DNA of 64,000 bases from an uncultured Amylibacter sp. GTDB taxonomy: Bacteria; Pseudomonadota; Alphaproteobacteria; Rhodobacterales; Rhodobacteraceae. This document shows positions 1 to 10,586 of this stretch, piece by piece. How positions within the stretch are numbered: position 1 is the stretch's first letter; every line of letters begins with the position of its first letter. The DNA is taken from assembly GCA_905181935.1 (NCBI GenBank), contig CAJIZV010000002.1, positions 372,001 through 436,000 on the forward strand. The letters run 5' to 3'. The notes under the pieces are model-generated. The model saw only the letters and a list, made by a program, of their open reading frames with translations. It was not told where the DNA came from and did no database searches. Position numbers and translations under genes: made by a program.

Positions 1-257
1 CATGAGATTGTTTTATGCAAAACCACATCGTTCGTCATCAATAAACGCAAAAAACCATGGAAATAATACAGTTAATATTTTTTATAGAGTATAAAAATAG
101 TCTAATCATTAAATTGGTGTTTTAAAGGCCATAAATTATTATAATTTTAAACCTTGTTCATTAACTGTGAATAATTTACCAAATAATAAATGTTAAATTT
201 ACAAAATTTTTAAATTAAAAATATATTGCAAGACTATTCAAATTAATATTAAAAACT

Positions 258-806
258 ATGGAAATTACAATGGATCATACAAACTATACGGTAGAACCTA
301 TGATTTCAGCAAAATCAATCGCCGCAAGGTGTGAGGAACTTGCTAAGGAAATTTCATTATATTTTAAAGATACTGATAAACTTATCGTTGTTGGCCTACT
401 TCGTGGTTCTTTTGTTTTTATAGCTGATTTAGCTCGCGAATTAAATTTACCTTGCGAAGTTGATTTTCTAGAAACTTCATCTTACGGAAATGGTTTAGAG
501 AGCTCACGGGAAGTAAGAATACTAAAAGATCTACGCGGAGAAATTGAGGGTCGAGACGTTTTGGTCATCGAAGATATTGTCGATACAGGGCATACTCTAC
601 ATCATGTCAAATCTTTACTAGAATCTCGAAAACCTGCTCGCCTAAAGGTCTGTGCACTTCTAGATAAACCCGCAAGGCGCGAAGTGGAAATAACTGCTGA
701 CTGGATTGGCTTTGAAATCCCTGATGAATTTGTCGTCGGTTATGGCATAGATTATGCACAACGGAATAGAAATTTAGCTCACATAGGTAAAGTTGTATTT
801 GATTAG
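258..806 (+). CDS. hpt: Hypoxanthine phosphoribosyltransferase
   Basis: Purine salvage enzyme that makes IMP (and usually GMP) from hypoxanthine or guanine and PRPP in the cytoplasm. The protein is 182 residues, the usual size. The PRPP-binding loop is clear at about residues 101-113 ([13 protein letters not shown]), and the early strand with LLRGSFVF (about 47-54) fits the family's first phosphate-contact region. The start is uncertain: ATG at 258 has no clear ribosome binding site, and ATG at 270 is preceded by a weak GGAAA. The gene stands alone, followed by 243 non-coding bases before the helicase. The assignment rests on motif and length; hpt versus another type I phosphoribosyltransferase is the only real ambiguity. 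Confidence 0.9.
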   Translation: MEITMDHTNYTVEPMISAKSIAARCEELAKEISLYFKDTDKLIVVGLLRGSFVFIADLARELNLPCEVDFLETSSYGNGLESSREVRILKDLRGEIEGRDVLVIEDIVDTGHTLHHVKSLLESRKPARLKVCALLDKPARREVEITADWIGFEIPDEFVVGYGIDYAQRNRNLAHIGKVVFD

Positions 807-888
807 GTGTTTTCAAAAATTCTACCAATCTATTTCACACAACCCACCACACTGAATAACTTAGCTTCAGGAATTCCATTAAACAAGC

Positions 889-1049
889 TTGCCTGTTATT
901 CATTCGTCGCTTATGAGGACATCTTAGGCTGGCCAGATGTACTAACATTTGTCGGCGATTCGCATCGCGGGTCCCTAGGTTTTAGCCAATCATAGCTTGT
1001 AGTAGCGCCATTAGGCATACAAGCCCAAACCCTAGAGAGCGTATATCCC
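889..1049 (+). promoter_or_regulatory. Structured leader upstream of the cold-shock/DEAD helicase
   Basis: This gap is richer in G+C than its surroundings and holds several exact inverted repeats. ACATCT at 919-924 pairs with AGATGT at 935-940. GCGAT at 955-959 pairs with ATCGC at 964-968. GCTTGTA at 995-1001 pairs with TACAAGC at 1018-1024, enclosed by CTAGGTTT at 975-982 and AAACCCTAG at 1028-1036 (one bulge). A possible promoter is TTGCCT at 889-894 with TTATGA at 911-916, 16 bases apart. I infer a folded 5' UTR, plausible for a cold-shock gene; a separate small RNA is also possible. No known RNA family is recognised. Confidence 0.45.
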
Positions 1050-2645
1050 ATGCTTACCGGCACAGTAATTTGGTACAACCCAGTAAAAGGCCTTGGCTTT
1101 ATAAACCCTGATCAAGGTGGTGACGATGTATTTGTACATATGTCAGCCCTTAAAGCTTCAGGGTTAAAAGTTGTCAAAGAAGGCGACATGCTAACATATG
1201 AATTATTACTTGATGAAAAAACTGGCAAAAAGGCAGCTGCAACAGTTACTGTTCTTAAGAAAGATGAGGCATCTCTCTTAACATCAGCTACCCCCAAAAT
1301 GAAAGTACTAAAGGAAAAGAAGAAAGAACGTGCTGAGCAGCCAAAATCAGATGCAAGCGCATTTTCTGATCTTGGCTTAGATGCAGAAATAGTAAAGGCA
1401 CTTGGTTTTTTGGGTTATTCACAACCAACACCTATTCAATCACAAGCTATCCCTGCTGTTTTAGACGGTAAAGATCTAGTTGGTTTAGCTCAAACTGGTA
1501 CAGGAAAAACAGCCGCTTTTGCTCTTCCATTGATACAACAATTACTTATGAATCCAACTGCTTTAAAAGCGCGTTCCGCTAGAGCTGTAATTCTTTCACC
1601 AACACGCGAATTAGCGTTACAAATTCATGATGCTTTCGTAAGCTTTGGTAAACGTTTACCTTTAAATTTTACTCATGCAATTGGTGGTGCACCTATCCGT
1701 AAGCAGATGCGAGATCTTTCTAAAGGTGTTGATATCCTTGTTGCAACTCCAGGCCGATTAGAAGACCTGGTTGAACAAAAAGGACTTCGTTTGGACGAAA
1801 CTAAATTTTTAGTTTTAGATGAAGCTGATCAAATGTTAGATATTGGTTTCCTGCCAGCAGTAAAACGTATTATTTCAAAAGTTAGTAAAGAACGTCAAAC
1901 GTTATTATTCTCTGCAACTATGTCAAAAGAAATAAAAAAGCTTACCGAAGCATATCTAAAAGACCCTGTACAAGTTTCGGTTACCCCTGAAAACTCTACA
2001 GTTGAAAAAATTGAACAAAGTTTGATGCATTTGTCCAAACAAAATAAAGGACTTGCACTCCAACGTATAGTTTCCGCAAACCCAAAAAAACGCGTGATAG
2101 TTTTTTCAAGAACAAAACATGGTTCTGACAAACTGGTTAAATGGTTAGGTACTCAAAACATAGCTGCCGATGCCATACATGGCAACAAATCTCAAGGCCA
2201 GCGTCAACGTGCACTTGAAGATTTTCGAAAAGGAAAAACATACGTTCTTATTGCTACAGATATTGCTGCACGCGGTATTGATATTCCTGATATTGAGATA
2301 GTTATAAATTTCGATCTACCAAACGTTCCAGAATCTTATGTTCATAGAATTGGACGCACGGCACGGGCTGGCGCCGAAGGTCGCGCAATTGCTTTTTGCG
2401 CACCTGACGAACATAAACAATTATGGGATATCGAAAAAGTTATAAAAATGGAAATACCAGTAGTTGAGTTAGAAGGTCTAACACAAAATTTAATTCCAAA
2501 TTTTGAAAAACCAGCTCCACGTCGTCGCGGTGGAGGGGCAAATTCCAAACGTGGATCCGGCCCACGTGAGGGCAAGCCACGTAGCAACTCAGGCGGTGGT
2601 AAAAAACCTTTTAAAAGTGGTGGAAATAGAGCTCCTCGTCGTTAG
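1050..2645 (+). CDS. Cold-shock domain/DEAD-box RNA helicase fusion
   Basis: ATP-dependent RNA helicase with an N-terminal cold-shock domain, expected to unwind RNA duplexes in ribosome assembly or mRNA turnover. Residues 1-67 form a CspA-like domain with RNP1 KGLGFI (13-18) and RNP2 VFVHMS (27-32). After a lysine-rich linker (about 80-103) the helicase core carries a Q-motif region (about 120-130), Walker A AQTGTGKT (147-154), PTREL (184-188), TPGR (233-236), DEAD (257-260), SAT (288-290) and HRIGRTAR (about 436). The C-terminus is a Gly/Arg/Lys-rich tail, typical of RhlE-type helicases. The order CSD then DEAD in one uninterrupted frame is unusual compared with the common separate genes. 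It lies downstream of a hairpin-rich leader that may control it. Confidence 0.93.
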   Translation: MLTGTVIWYNPVKGLGFINPDQGGDDVFVHMSALKASGLKVVKEGDMLTYELLLDEKTGKKAAATVTVLKKDEASLLTSATPKMKVLKEKKKERAEQPKSDASAFSDLGLDAEIVKALGFLGYSQPTPIQSQAIPAVLDGKDLVGLAQTGTGKTAAFALPLIQQLLMNPTALKARSARAVILSPTRELALQIHDAFVSFGKRLPLNFTHAIGGAPIRKQMRDLSKGVDILVATPGRLEDLVEQKGLRLDETKFLVLDEADQMLDIGFLPAVKRIISKVSKERQTLLFSATMSKEIKKLTEAYLKDPVQVSVTPENSTVEKIEQSLMHLSKQNKGLALQRIVSANPKKRVIVFSRTKHGSDKLVKWLGTQNIAADAIHGNKSQGQRQRALEDFRKGKTYVLIATDIAARGIDIPDIEIVINFDLPNVPESYVHRIGRTARAGAEGRAIAFCAPDEHKQLWDIEKVIKMEIPVVELEGLTQNLIPNFEKPAPRRRGGGANSKRGSGPREGKPRSNSGGGKKPFKSGGNRAPRR

Positions 2646-2670
2646 TAGAAGCTTTTGTTATCAATCAAAA

Positions 2671-2704
2671 TTTGGCTAGAATTAAATTTGAAGTTCTAGC
2701 CAAA
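2671..2704. terminator. Bidirectional terminator between helicase and lipA
   Basis: A perfect 11-bp inverted repeat, TTTGGCTAGAA (2671-2681) and TTCTAGCCAAA (2694-2704), sits between two convergent genes. An A-run lies before the left arm and after the right arm, so it can end transcription from both sides. Confidence 0.8.
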
Positions 2705-2711
2705 AAACAAA

Positions 2712-3662
2712 CTATTTACCAAACTTTGCTAATCTAGCTGAACGTAATTGTGCAAAATCATCTCCAGCATGATAACTTGATCGAGTTAAGGGTGAGGATG
2801 ATACCATTAAAAAACCTTTATTAAATGCAGTTTTTTCATAGATCTTAAACTCATCTGGAGTAACAAACCTATCAACAGCATGGTGTTTTGGAGTTGGCTG
2901 TAAATACTGCCCTATAGTAAGAAAATCTATGTCTGCAGCACGCATGTCATCCATAACTTGTACAACAGATTGTTTATCTTCACCCAAACCTACCATCATG
3001 CCTGATTTAGTAAACATAGTTGGATCTAATTCTTTTACACGTTGTAAAAGTCTTAAAGAATGAAAATACCGCGCGCCAGGTCGCACTTCTGGATATAAAC
3101 CAGGAACAGTTTCAAGATTATGATTAAATACGTCTGGTTTAGCATCAACTACTACTTTTAAAACGCTGTCATCACATCGAATAAAATCTGGTGTTAATAT
3201 TTCAATAGTTGTATTTGGTGACTGTTGTCGAATTGCCCTAATAGTTTGCGCAAAATGTTCTGCACCACCATCTTTAACATCATCACGATCAACTGATGTT
3301 ATTACAACGTGGTTTAAGCCCAATTTTTTTACCGCATTAGCAACACGACCAGGTTCAAATACATCTAAATCCTCTGGCGGCTTACCCGTAGCAATATTAC
3401 AAAATGTACATGCGCGAGTGCATACCTCTCCCATAATCATCATTGTGGCATGCCCTTGAGACCAGCACTCACCAACATTTGGGCACCCTGCTTCCTCACA
3501 GACGGTAACTAATTTATTTTCACGCATGATATCACGTGTTTTTTTATAACCCTCTGAAACTGGTGCTTTTACTCTTATCCAAGAAGGTTTACTTGGCTGA
3601 GCGTTGTCAGGCTTATGAGCTTTTTCAGGATGACGCTCTGCCGGGATATTGAGATCACGCAT
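2712..3662 (-). CDS. lipA: Lipoyl synthase
   Basis: Radical SAM enzyme that inserts two sulfurs into octanoyl groups on carrier-protein domains to make lipoyl cofactors. Length 316 residues is normal. Both iron-sulfur clusters are visible: the auxiliary cluster cysteines C55, C60 and C66 (CX4CX5C) and the radical SAM CX3CX2C at C81, C85, C88. The C-terminal RSSYHAGD segment is also a family hallmark and includes the serine that ligates the auxiliary cluster. It is transcribed alone on the minus strand, convergent with the helicase. Its product would serve the lipoamide enzymes whose E3 subunit (lpd) lies at 8.9-10.3 kb. Confidence 0.97.
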   Translation of the reverse strand: MRDLNIPAERHPEKAHKPDNAQPSKPSWIRVKAPVSEGYKKTRDIMRENKLVTVCEEAGCPNVGECWSQGHATMMIMGEVCTRACTFCNIATGKPPEDLDVFEPGRVANAVKKLGLNHVVITSVDRDDVKDGGAEHFAQTIRAIRQQSPNTTIEILTPDFIRCDDSVLKVVVDAKPDVFNHNLETVPGLYPEVRPGARYFHSLRLLQRVKELDPTMFTKSGMMVGLGEDKQSVVQVMDDMRAADIDFLTIGQYLQPTPKHHAVDRFVTPDEFKIYEKTAFNKGFLMVSSSPLTRSSYHAGDDFAQLRSARLAKFGK

Positions 3663-3755
3663 AAATTTTTCCTAATTATAACATCATTATATATGCAGTA
3701 AAACATAATGTCTCGTATGAAAATCATCTAATACTATATATCAATTAATAATGAA

Positions 3756-4679
3756 TTAGTATTTTTCTTGCAAAATTGTATCTTTTAAATATTTAATACT
3801 TTTAGCAAATGCATCCTCTAAAACCTTTAACCATTCGCTGTCACCACTAATAGAGCGGCGTACCAATCCAATAGTACGGTGAGGTTGATCACCAACAAAT
3901 CTATGCACGCATAAATCTGGTGAAGCCCTTAATTCACTGGCTGCGGCTAGCTCTGGTAAAAGTGTAAATCCGAAACCTTCAGATGCTAATCGGCATAAAG
4001 TTGTTAAGGATGACGCTCGTAAGTCCATTCGCGCGGATGGTATAATTCGACATGCTGTCATCGCTTGATCTGATAAGCAATGTCCATCGTCTAATAATAG
4101 TAATTTTTCTGCATTAATTTGAGTTGGAATTAAATCTTTTTTAGATAAAGTTTCTAAAGGTTCCTTAGCTCCAGCTAATAAAAGATTATCTCTCATTAAT
4201 GGAGTTTCTATCATATTTTCTACATTAGAAGGTAATGCAATTATTATTGCGTCAAGCTGCCCCCTGCTAAGTTCTTCCAATAAGATATTAGTCTGCGCTT
4301 CTCTTATTCCAAATTCCAAACCATTATCATTTGATCTCAATATTGGAAGTACATGGGGAAGCAAATATGGCGCTATAGTTGGAATTAATCCGATATTAAG
4401 TTTTATTGGCATACTAGACTGAAATCTAGATAATTGTTCTATGTCTTTTACTTGTTCCAAAACTTTAATAGCCCTAGATGCTACCTCGCGACCTATAATA
4501 GTAAGGGTTACACCACGTTTATTTCTCTCAACCAATGCACTGCCTAAGGATAACTCTAATTCCTTAATTTGCTGTGATAATGCAGATTGAGTAACAAAAA
4601 CAGCGGCAGCTGCGCGACCAAAGTGTCGATGTGTATCCAATGCAGTTAAGTATGTTAGTTGTCTAAGTGTAATAGTCAT
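3756..4679 (-). CDS. oxyR: OxyR, peroxide-sensing LysR-type regulator
   Basis: LysR-family transcription activator, 307 residues, with an N-terminal winged helix-turn-helix (about 1-60; SALSQQIKELE at about 32-42) and a C-terminal sensing domain. Two cysteines, C201 and C210, lie in a GHCLSDQAMTAC context that matches the redox disulfide pair of E. coli OxyR (C199/C208) in both spacing and neighbours. This separates it from a generic LysR protein. It is divergent from katG across 96 bases, the classical arrangement in which OxyR activates the peroxidase gene when oxidised by hydrogen peroxide and may repress its own promoter. Confidence 0.95.
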   Translation of the reverse strand: MTITLRQLTYLTALDTHRHFGRAAAAVFVTQSALSQQIKELELSLGSALVERNKRGVTLTIIGREVASRAIKVLEQVKDIEQLSRFQSSMPIKLNIGLIPTIAPYLLPHVLPILRSNDNGLEFGIREAQTNILLEELSRGQLDAIIIALPSNVENMIETPLMRDNLLLAGAKEPLETLSKKDLIPTQINAEKLLLLDDGHCLSDQAMTACRIIPSARMDLRASSLTTLCRLASEGFGFTLLPELAAASELRASPDLCVHRFVGDQPHRTIGLVRRSISGDSEWLKVLEDAFAKSIKYLKDTILQEKY

Positions 4680-6935
<2,256 letters not shown>

Positions 6936-6961
6936 ATAATTACATATTTCTAAAAATTGGG

Positions 6962-6988
6962 GCCAGCCTTCTGGCTGGCTCTTTTCTT
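6962..6988 (+). terminator. katG terminator
   Basis: A 7-bp GC-rich stem, GCCAGCC (6962-6968) and GGCTGGC (6973-6979), with a 4-base TTCT loop is followed at once by a T-rich run. It lies 27 bases after the katG stop codon. Confidence 0.88.
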
Positions 6989-7009
6989 ATAGGTTTGTTA
7001 AAAAATGAT

Positions 7010-7747
7010 ATGACACTCACACCTAAAAATATCGCTGAACATAAAGATCAAGAACATCAGATCAGTCCAATTGCAGAGTTTATCAAACAGATAATCTATG
7101 GTGGTAACGATGGCATTGTAACTACCTTTGCTGTTGTTGCTGGCTTTGCTGGTGCTGGCGCTGGTGGAATAGCAGAAATTGGTGGAATAGCAGTTTTGCT
7201 CTTTGGACTAGCAAATTTGTTTGCAGACGGAACAGCAATGGGACTTGGTGAATTTTTATCTGCACGATCTGAACAGGATTTATATTATTCAGTTCGTGAA
7301 AAAGAACTATTTGAAATTGAAAATAATCCTGAAATGGAACGAGCAGAAGCAATAGAAATGCTTCAAGATCGTGGTTTTACACTTAGACATGCACACGAAA
7401 TGACTGATATATTAGAGCATTACCCAAACCATTATGCTGATTTTATGATGGCATATGAGTTACAAATGGCTGATCCAAATGGAGAGAACCCTATTTTAAA
7501 TGGCTTAGCTACATTTGTAGCTTTTATATGTTTTGGAATAATTCCATTATTGCCATATTTTATATATGAACCAATTAACTCTACATTTCAACTATCTGTT
7601 TTTGCTACATTTTGCGCTCTAGTAGCGTTGGGATTACTTCGCTATTCAGTTATCAGACAGAACATTTTTAGAAGTGTTGGTGAAACAGTTTTAGTAGGAG
7701 GCGTATGTGCAATTGTGGCATATTTAGTCGGAATGGCATTTGCATAA
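7010..7747 (+). CDS. VIT/CCC1-family iron or manganese transporter
   Basis: Integral membrane protein of the VIT1/CCC1 family, whose members move Fe2+ or Mn2+ out of the cytosol. The signature YGGNDGIVTTFAVVAGFAGA is near the N-terminus in the first membrane helix. A second hydrophobic helix follows, then a charged central region rich in Glu and His (about 95-155) that corresponds to the family's cytosolic metal-binding domain, then three C-terminal helices. I place the start at ATG 7010; an in-frame TTG at 6995 would add five residues. The next gene starts inside the stop codon, so the two are translationally coupled. Placement right after katG suggests a role in limiting free iron during peroxide stress (inference). 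Confidence 0.85.
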   Translation: MTLTPKNIAEHKDQEHQISPIAEFIKQIIYGGNDGIVTTFAVVAGFAGAGAGGIAEIGGIAVLLFGLANLFADGTAMGLGEFLSARSEQDLYYSVREKELFEIENNPEMERAEAIEMLQDRGFTLRHAHEMTDILEHYPNHYADFMMAYELQMADPNGENPILNGLATFVAFICFGIIPLLPYFIYEPINSTFQLSVFATFCALVALGLLRYSVIRQNIFRSVGETVLVGGVCAIVAYLVGMAFA

Positions 7748-8142
7748 TGACGCTTATACTCAAAAAATCAGTGGCAGAAATGGTAAAAAAAGCAAATAAT
7801 CAAATTACCTGCTTAAATACCACTCAAGCACATGAATTACTTAATTCACCCAATCATATATTTATAGATTTACGTGATTTTCGAGAGCTGAAAAAGGTAG
7901 GGAAAATTAATAATGCATTTTCATGTCCTAGAGGTATGTTAGAGTTTTGGATAGATCCAAATAGTCCCTATCATAAGGAAATATTTAACCAGGACAAAAC
8001 CTTTATATTTTATTGTGCAAGTGGATGGAGATCTGCTTTAGCAACTAAAGCAGCTTCAGATATGGGTTTAGCACCTGTCGCACACATGCTTGGTGGAATT
8101 ACTGAATGGATAAAAAAAGGATATAATATTGAAGCTACTTAA
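7747..8142 (+). CDS. Rhodanese-like domain protein
   Basis: Single-domain rhodanese, 131 residues, likely a cytoplasmic sulfurtransferase. The active-site loop is CASGWRS with the persulfide cysteine C90 and R95. The conserved FIDLRDFRE segment (about 39-47) near the N-terminus marks the CH2A-like region, and GGITEWIKKGY closes the domain. ATG at 7747 shares one base with the TAA of the upstream transporter, so they form one operon. An in-frame ATG at 7705 lies inside the transporter gene and would give a cysteine-rich leader without support. Its 3' end overlaps the convergent gene at 8139 by four bases. Substrate unknown. Confidence 0.87.
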   Translation: MTLILKKSVAEMVKKANNQITCLNTTQAHELLNSPNHIFIDLRDFRELKKVGKINNAFSCPRGMLEFWIDPNSPYHKEIFNQDKTFIFYCASGWRSALATKAASDMGLAPVAHMLGGITEWIKKGYNIEAT

Positions 8143-8900
8143 TCGCCATATGTAGCAGATGAAGGTGGATTTGAAACTTCTAAATAAGTATCTTTTGAAA
8201 TCCATTCTAAATCTATAATACCTAGAACCTTTTTATCAATCATATCTAAATTTTTAATTGCCCTCTTAATTGCATAAAAATGAATTTTTGAATTATATCC
8301 AATAGCAGATATGTATGGAAGGCCAGGTGAAGGTTTAGTTTCAGCAATAACTTTTAATTTTTCGCCTATCAGTGAATAGCGCTGCAACAGTCGCCACGAA
8401 ACTGAATCTAAACAAGCTATAGCAGCCTGACCATTGGCAACTAATTTACTAGATTTTGTATGCCCTCCACTAATTAAACGATTAGAAAACCAAAATCCTA
8501 TTTTTTGAGTATGGTCAAAAGCAGCCGCTAAACCAGATTGGGAATTCTCCATGTTATAAGCAAAAACTGAGTTTTTAAATTCAATTAAATCAGAGCGATT
8601 ATCCTGAATATTTGTAATAAAAACGCTATTATAATAACCAGCAGGGCAACCCATAATGCCAAAGTTTGGTGTTCCAATGAGGGAAACTTTATTATATAAA
8701 AATTTACGATAAGGCATCCCACACGTATGCCCAAGAACTAAATTAGGGTGCATCCATGCATCCTTTTCATTCAGCATTAAATCTAATGATTCTGGAGCTG
8801 ATAGACCACTTTCCAACAACTCATATTTGATTAATTGCCAATATTTATTTAGAGATCTACGCATCTCAGGCCATTCATACATACGCAGACTTGCAATCAT
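8139..8900 (-). CDS. PhnD-like substrate-binding-fold protein, no transporter partner
   Basis: A 253-residue protein resembling the PhnD/phosphate-phosphonate periplasmic binding family: the pattern around LVLGHTCGMPYR, the FAYNMENSQSG segment and the SGGHTKS segment are typical of that fold. No signal peptide or lipobox is visible; the chain starts directly with the domain. No ABC permease or ATPase is nearby. Its ATG overlaps the lpd stop codon by four bases, so it is co-translated with lpd. It may be a cytoplasmic ligand-binding protein or a diverged binding protein exported without a clear signal. The ligand is unknown and I do not infer a role in dihydrolipoyl metabolism. Confidence 0.72.
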   Translation of the reverse strand: MIASLRMYEWPEMRRSLNKYWQLIKYELLESGLSAPESLDLMLNEKDAWMHPNLVLGHTCGMPYRKFLYNKVSLIGTPNFGIMGCPAGYYNSVFITNIQDNRSDLIEFKNSVFAYNMENSQSGLAAAFDHTQKIGFWFSNRLISGGHTKSSKLVANGQAAIACLDSVSWRLLQRYSLIGEKLKVIAETKPSPGLPYISAIGYNSKIHFYAIKRAIKNLDMIDKKVLGIIDLEWISKDTYLEVSNPPSSATYGD

Positions 8901-10288
8901 ATATGAATAGCTTTGTCGTAAGCGTCCAAAACACTTTCATGCATCATTTCTGATAATGTTGGGTGTGGAAATACAGTATCCATTAAATCTTGCTCTGTTG
9001 TTTCCAGCTGTCGAGCCACAACATATCCTTGAATCATTTCCGTTACATCTGCACCAACCATGTGTGCTCCCAATAGTTCTCCATTTTTGGCATCAAATAT
9101 TGTTTTAACCAATCCCTCAGGCTCACCCAAAGCAATAGCTTTTCCATTACCCACGAATGGAAAGCGTCCAACTTTAATATCAAAGCCTTTTTCCAAAGCT
9201 ATAGCCTCTGTAAAGCCAACAGACGCAATTTGTGGATGGCAATAAGTACATCCAGCAATACTCTCTGGCTTTACTGCATGTGGATTATTGCCAGCTATAA
9301 GTTCAGCAACCATAACGCCTTCGTGTGATGCTTTATGTGCCAGCCAAGGAGCAGCAGCCAAGTCGCCTATTGCAAAAATACCATCAACATTAGTTCTGCA
9401 ATAGGAATCTGTAAGAACATGACTGCGTTCTTCTTTTATCTTTAATAACTCTAAACCTAGTCTTTCAATATTTCCAACAATACCAACTGCAGAGATTACT
9501 GTATCGAACTCTTGAGTTTCAATTTTTCCAGCTTTTTCAATGTGCGCAATAACAAATCCTTTTTTACGATCAAGTTTTTTAATCATCGCCTTTTCTATAA
9601 TTTTCATCCCCTGTTTAACAAAGGATTTTTTGGCAAAAGCTGATATCTCTTCATCTTCTACCGGCAAAATACGATCCAAAACTTCAATTACCGTAGTATC
9701 AGCGCCTAACGTGTTATAAAAACTTGCAAATTCAATACCAATGGCACCAGAACCTATGACTAATAACTTTTTGGGCATACGTGGTGGTGTGAGAGCAGAT
9801 TTATATGTCCAAACCAAATCACCATCTGCTTCAAGGCCAGGTAATTCTCGTGCACGAGCTCCAGTAGCTAGGATAATATTTTTACCTTGCATCTCTTGTG
9901 TACCTTTTTCAGTTTTAACTGATACTTTATTTTTTGACGTTAATGTTGCAGTACCCATTATAGCGTCAATTTTATTCTTTTTTAACAAATGACCAATTCC
10001 AGCATTTAATTGCGCAGCAATACCGCGTGAACGCTTAACTACAGCTTGCAAATCATAAGAAATATTTTCAGCGGATAACCCAAACTCACTGGCTCGATGC
10101 ATAAGGTGAAATACCTCAGATGAGCGCAACATAGCCTTGGTGGGAATACACCCCCAATTAAGACAAATTCCACCCATGTGTTCTCGTTCTATAATAGCAA
10201 CTTTTAGACCTAATTGGGCGCCTCTAATAGCAGCTACATAGCCACCAGGCCCTGCCCCAATTACAATCATATCATATACAGATGCCAT
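8897..10288 (-). CDS. lpdA: Dihydrolipoyl dehydrogenase (E3)
   Basis: FAD-dependent disulfide oxidoreductase that reoxidises dihydrolipoamide in 2-oxoacid dehydrogenase complexes or the glycine cleavage system, passing electrons to NAD+. Length 463 residues is normal. An N-terminal GAGPGGYVAA dinucleotide-binding loop (11-20) is followed by the redox disulfide in GGICLNWGCIPTK (C42 and C47). The NAD-binding GSGAIGIEFA lies mid-chain, and the C-terminal HPHPTLSE holds the catalytic His-Glu pair. A good ribosome binding site (GAGGCG) precedes ATG 10288. No E1/E2 genes are adjacent, so which complex it serves cannot be told. It is followed by the overlapping PhnD-like gene. Confidence 0.95.
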   Translation of the reverse strand: MASVYDMIVIGAGPGGYVAAIRGAQLGLKVAIIEREHMGGICLNWGCIPTKAMLRSSEVFHLMHRASEFGLSAENISYDLQAVVKRSRGIAAQLNAGIGHLLKKNKIDAIMGTATLTSKNKVSVKTEKGTQEMQGKNIILATGARARELPGLEADGDLVWTYKSALTPPRMPKKLLVIGSGAIGIEFASFYNTLGADTTVIEVLDRILPVEDEEISAFAKKSFVKQGMKIIEKAMIKKLDRKKGFVIAHIEKAGKIETQEFDTVISAVGIVGNIERLGLELLKIKEERSHVLTDSYCRTNVDGIFAIGDLAAAPWLAHKASHEGVMVAELIAGNNPHAVKPESIAGCTYCHPQIASVGFTEAIALEKGFDIKVGRFPFVGNGKAIALGEPEGLVKTIFDAKNGELLGAHMVGADVTEMIQGYVVARQLETTEQDLMDTVFPHPTLSEMMHESVLDAYDKAIHI

Positions 10289-10388
10289 ACTCGCCTCATA
10301 AATTTGTTTAATATTAAACTATGTCTATATTGCATGATTTTTGATAATTTTACAAGCACTGCAATTTTACTTTTAATTGATGTATTTT

Positions 10389-10586
10389 TTAATAAACATA
10401 CTGCATTAACCAATTTAAATAAGGCATATCTTTCCTAATGCGCTTAAGCACTTCAATAGTTAATTTATTGAGTTTATGAGTAATATCATAATCTGCAATA
10501 TGTGCATAAAAATTCTTAGATAACTTAAATACTAAGCAATCGTATTGGTTAATATTTTTCTTAATTAATAATTTATTCAATTGCAC
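10389..10586 (-). CDS. Possible small hypothetical protein after the MFS gene
   Basis: A 65-codon frame that starts with GTG 14 bases inside the end of the transporter gene and ends at 10389. It is rich in Lys, Asn, Ile and Tyr, with no signal peptide or membrane helix and no motif I recognise. The overlap would allow translational coupling, but the GTG start, lack of a ribosome binding site and AT-driven composition make a chance frame about as likely. Confidence 0.25.
   Translation of the reverse strand: MQLNKLLIKKNINQYDCLVFKLSKNFYAHIADYDITHKLNKLTIEVLKRIRKDMPYLNWLMQYVY

Noticed and set aside
1..257. CAT at the very left edge as start of a minus-strand gene
   Set aside because: Only one codon would be inside the window and no ribosome binding site is seen; cannot be supported.
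807..995. 62-codon frame after hpt
   Set aside because: Starts with GTG touching the hpt stop codon, has no ribosome binding site, and runs through inverted repeats better explained as RNA structure.
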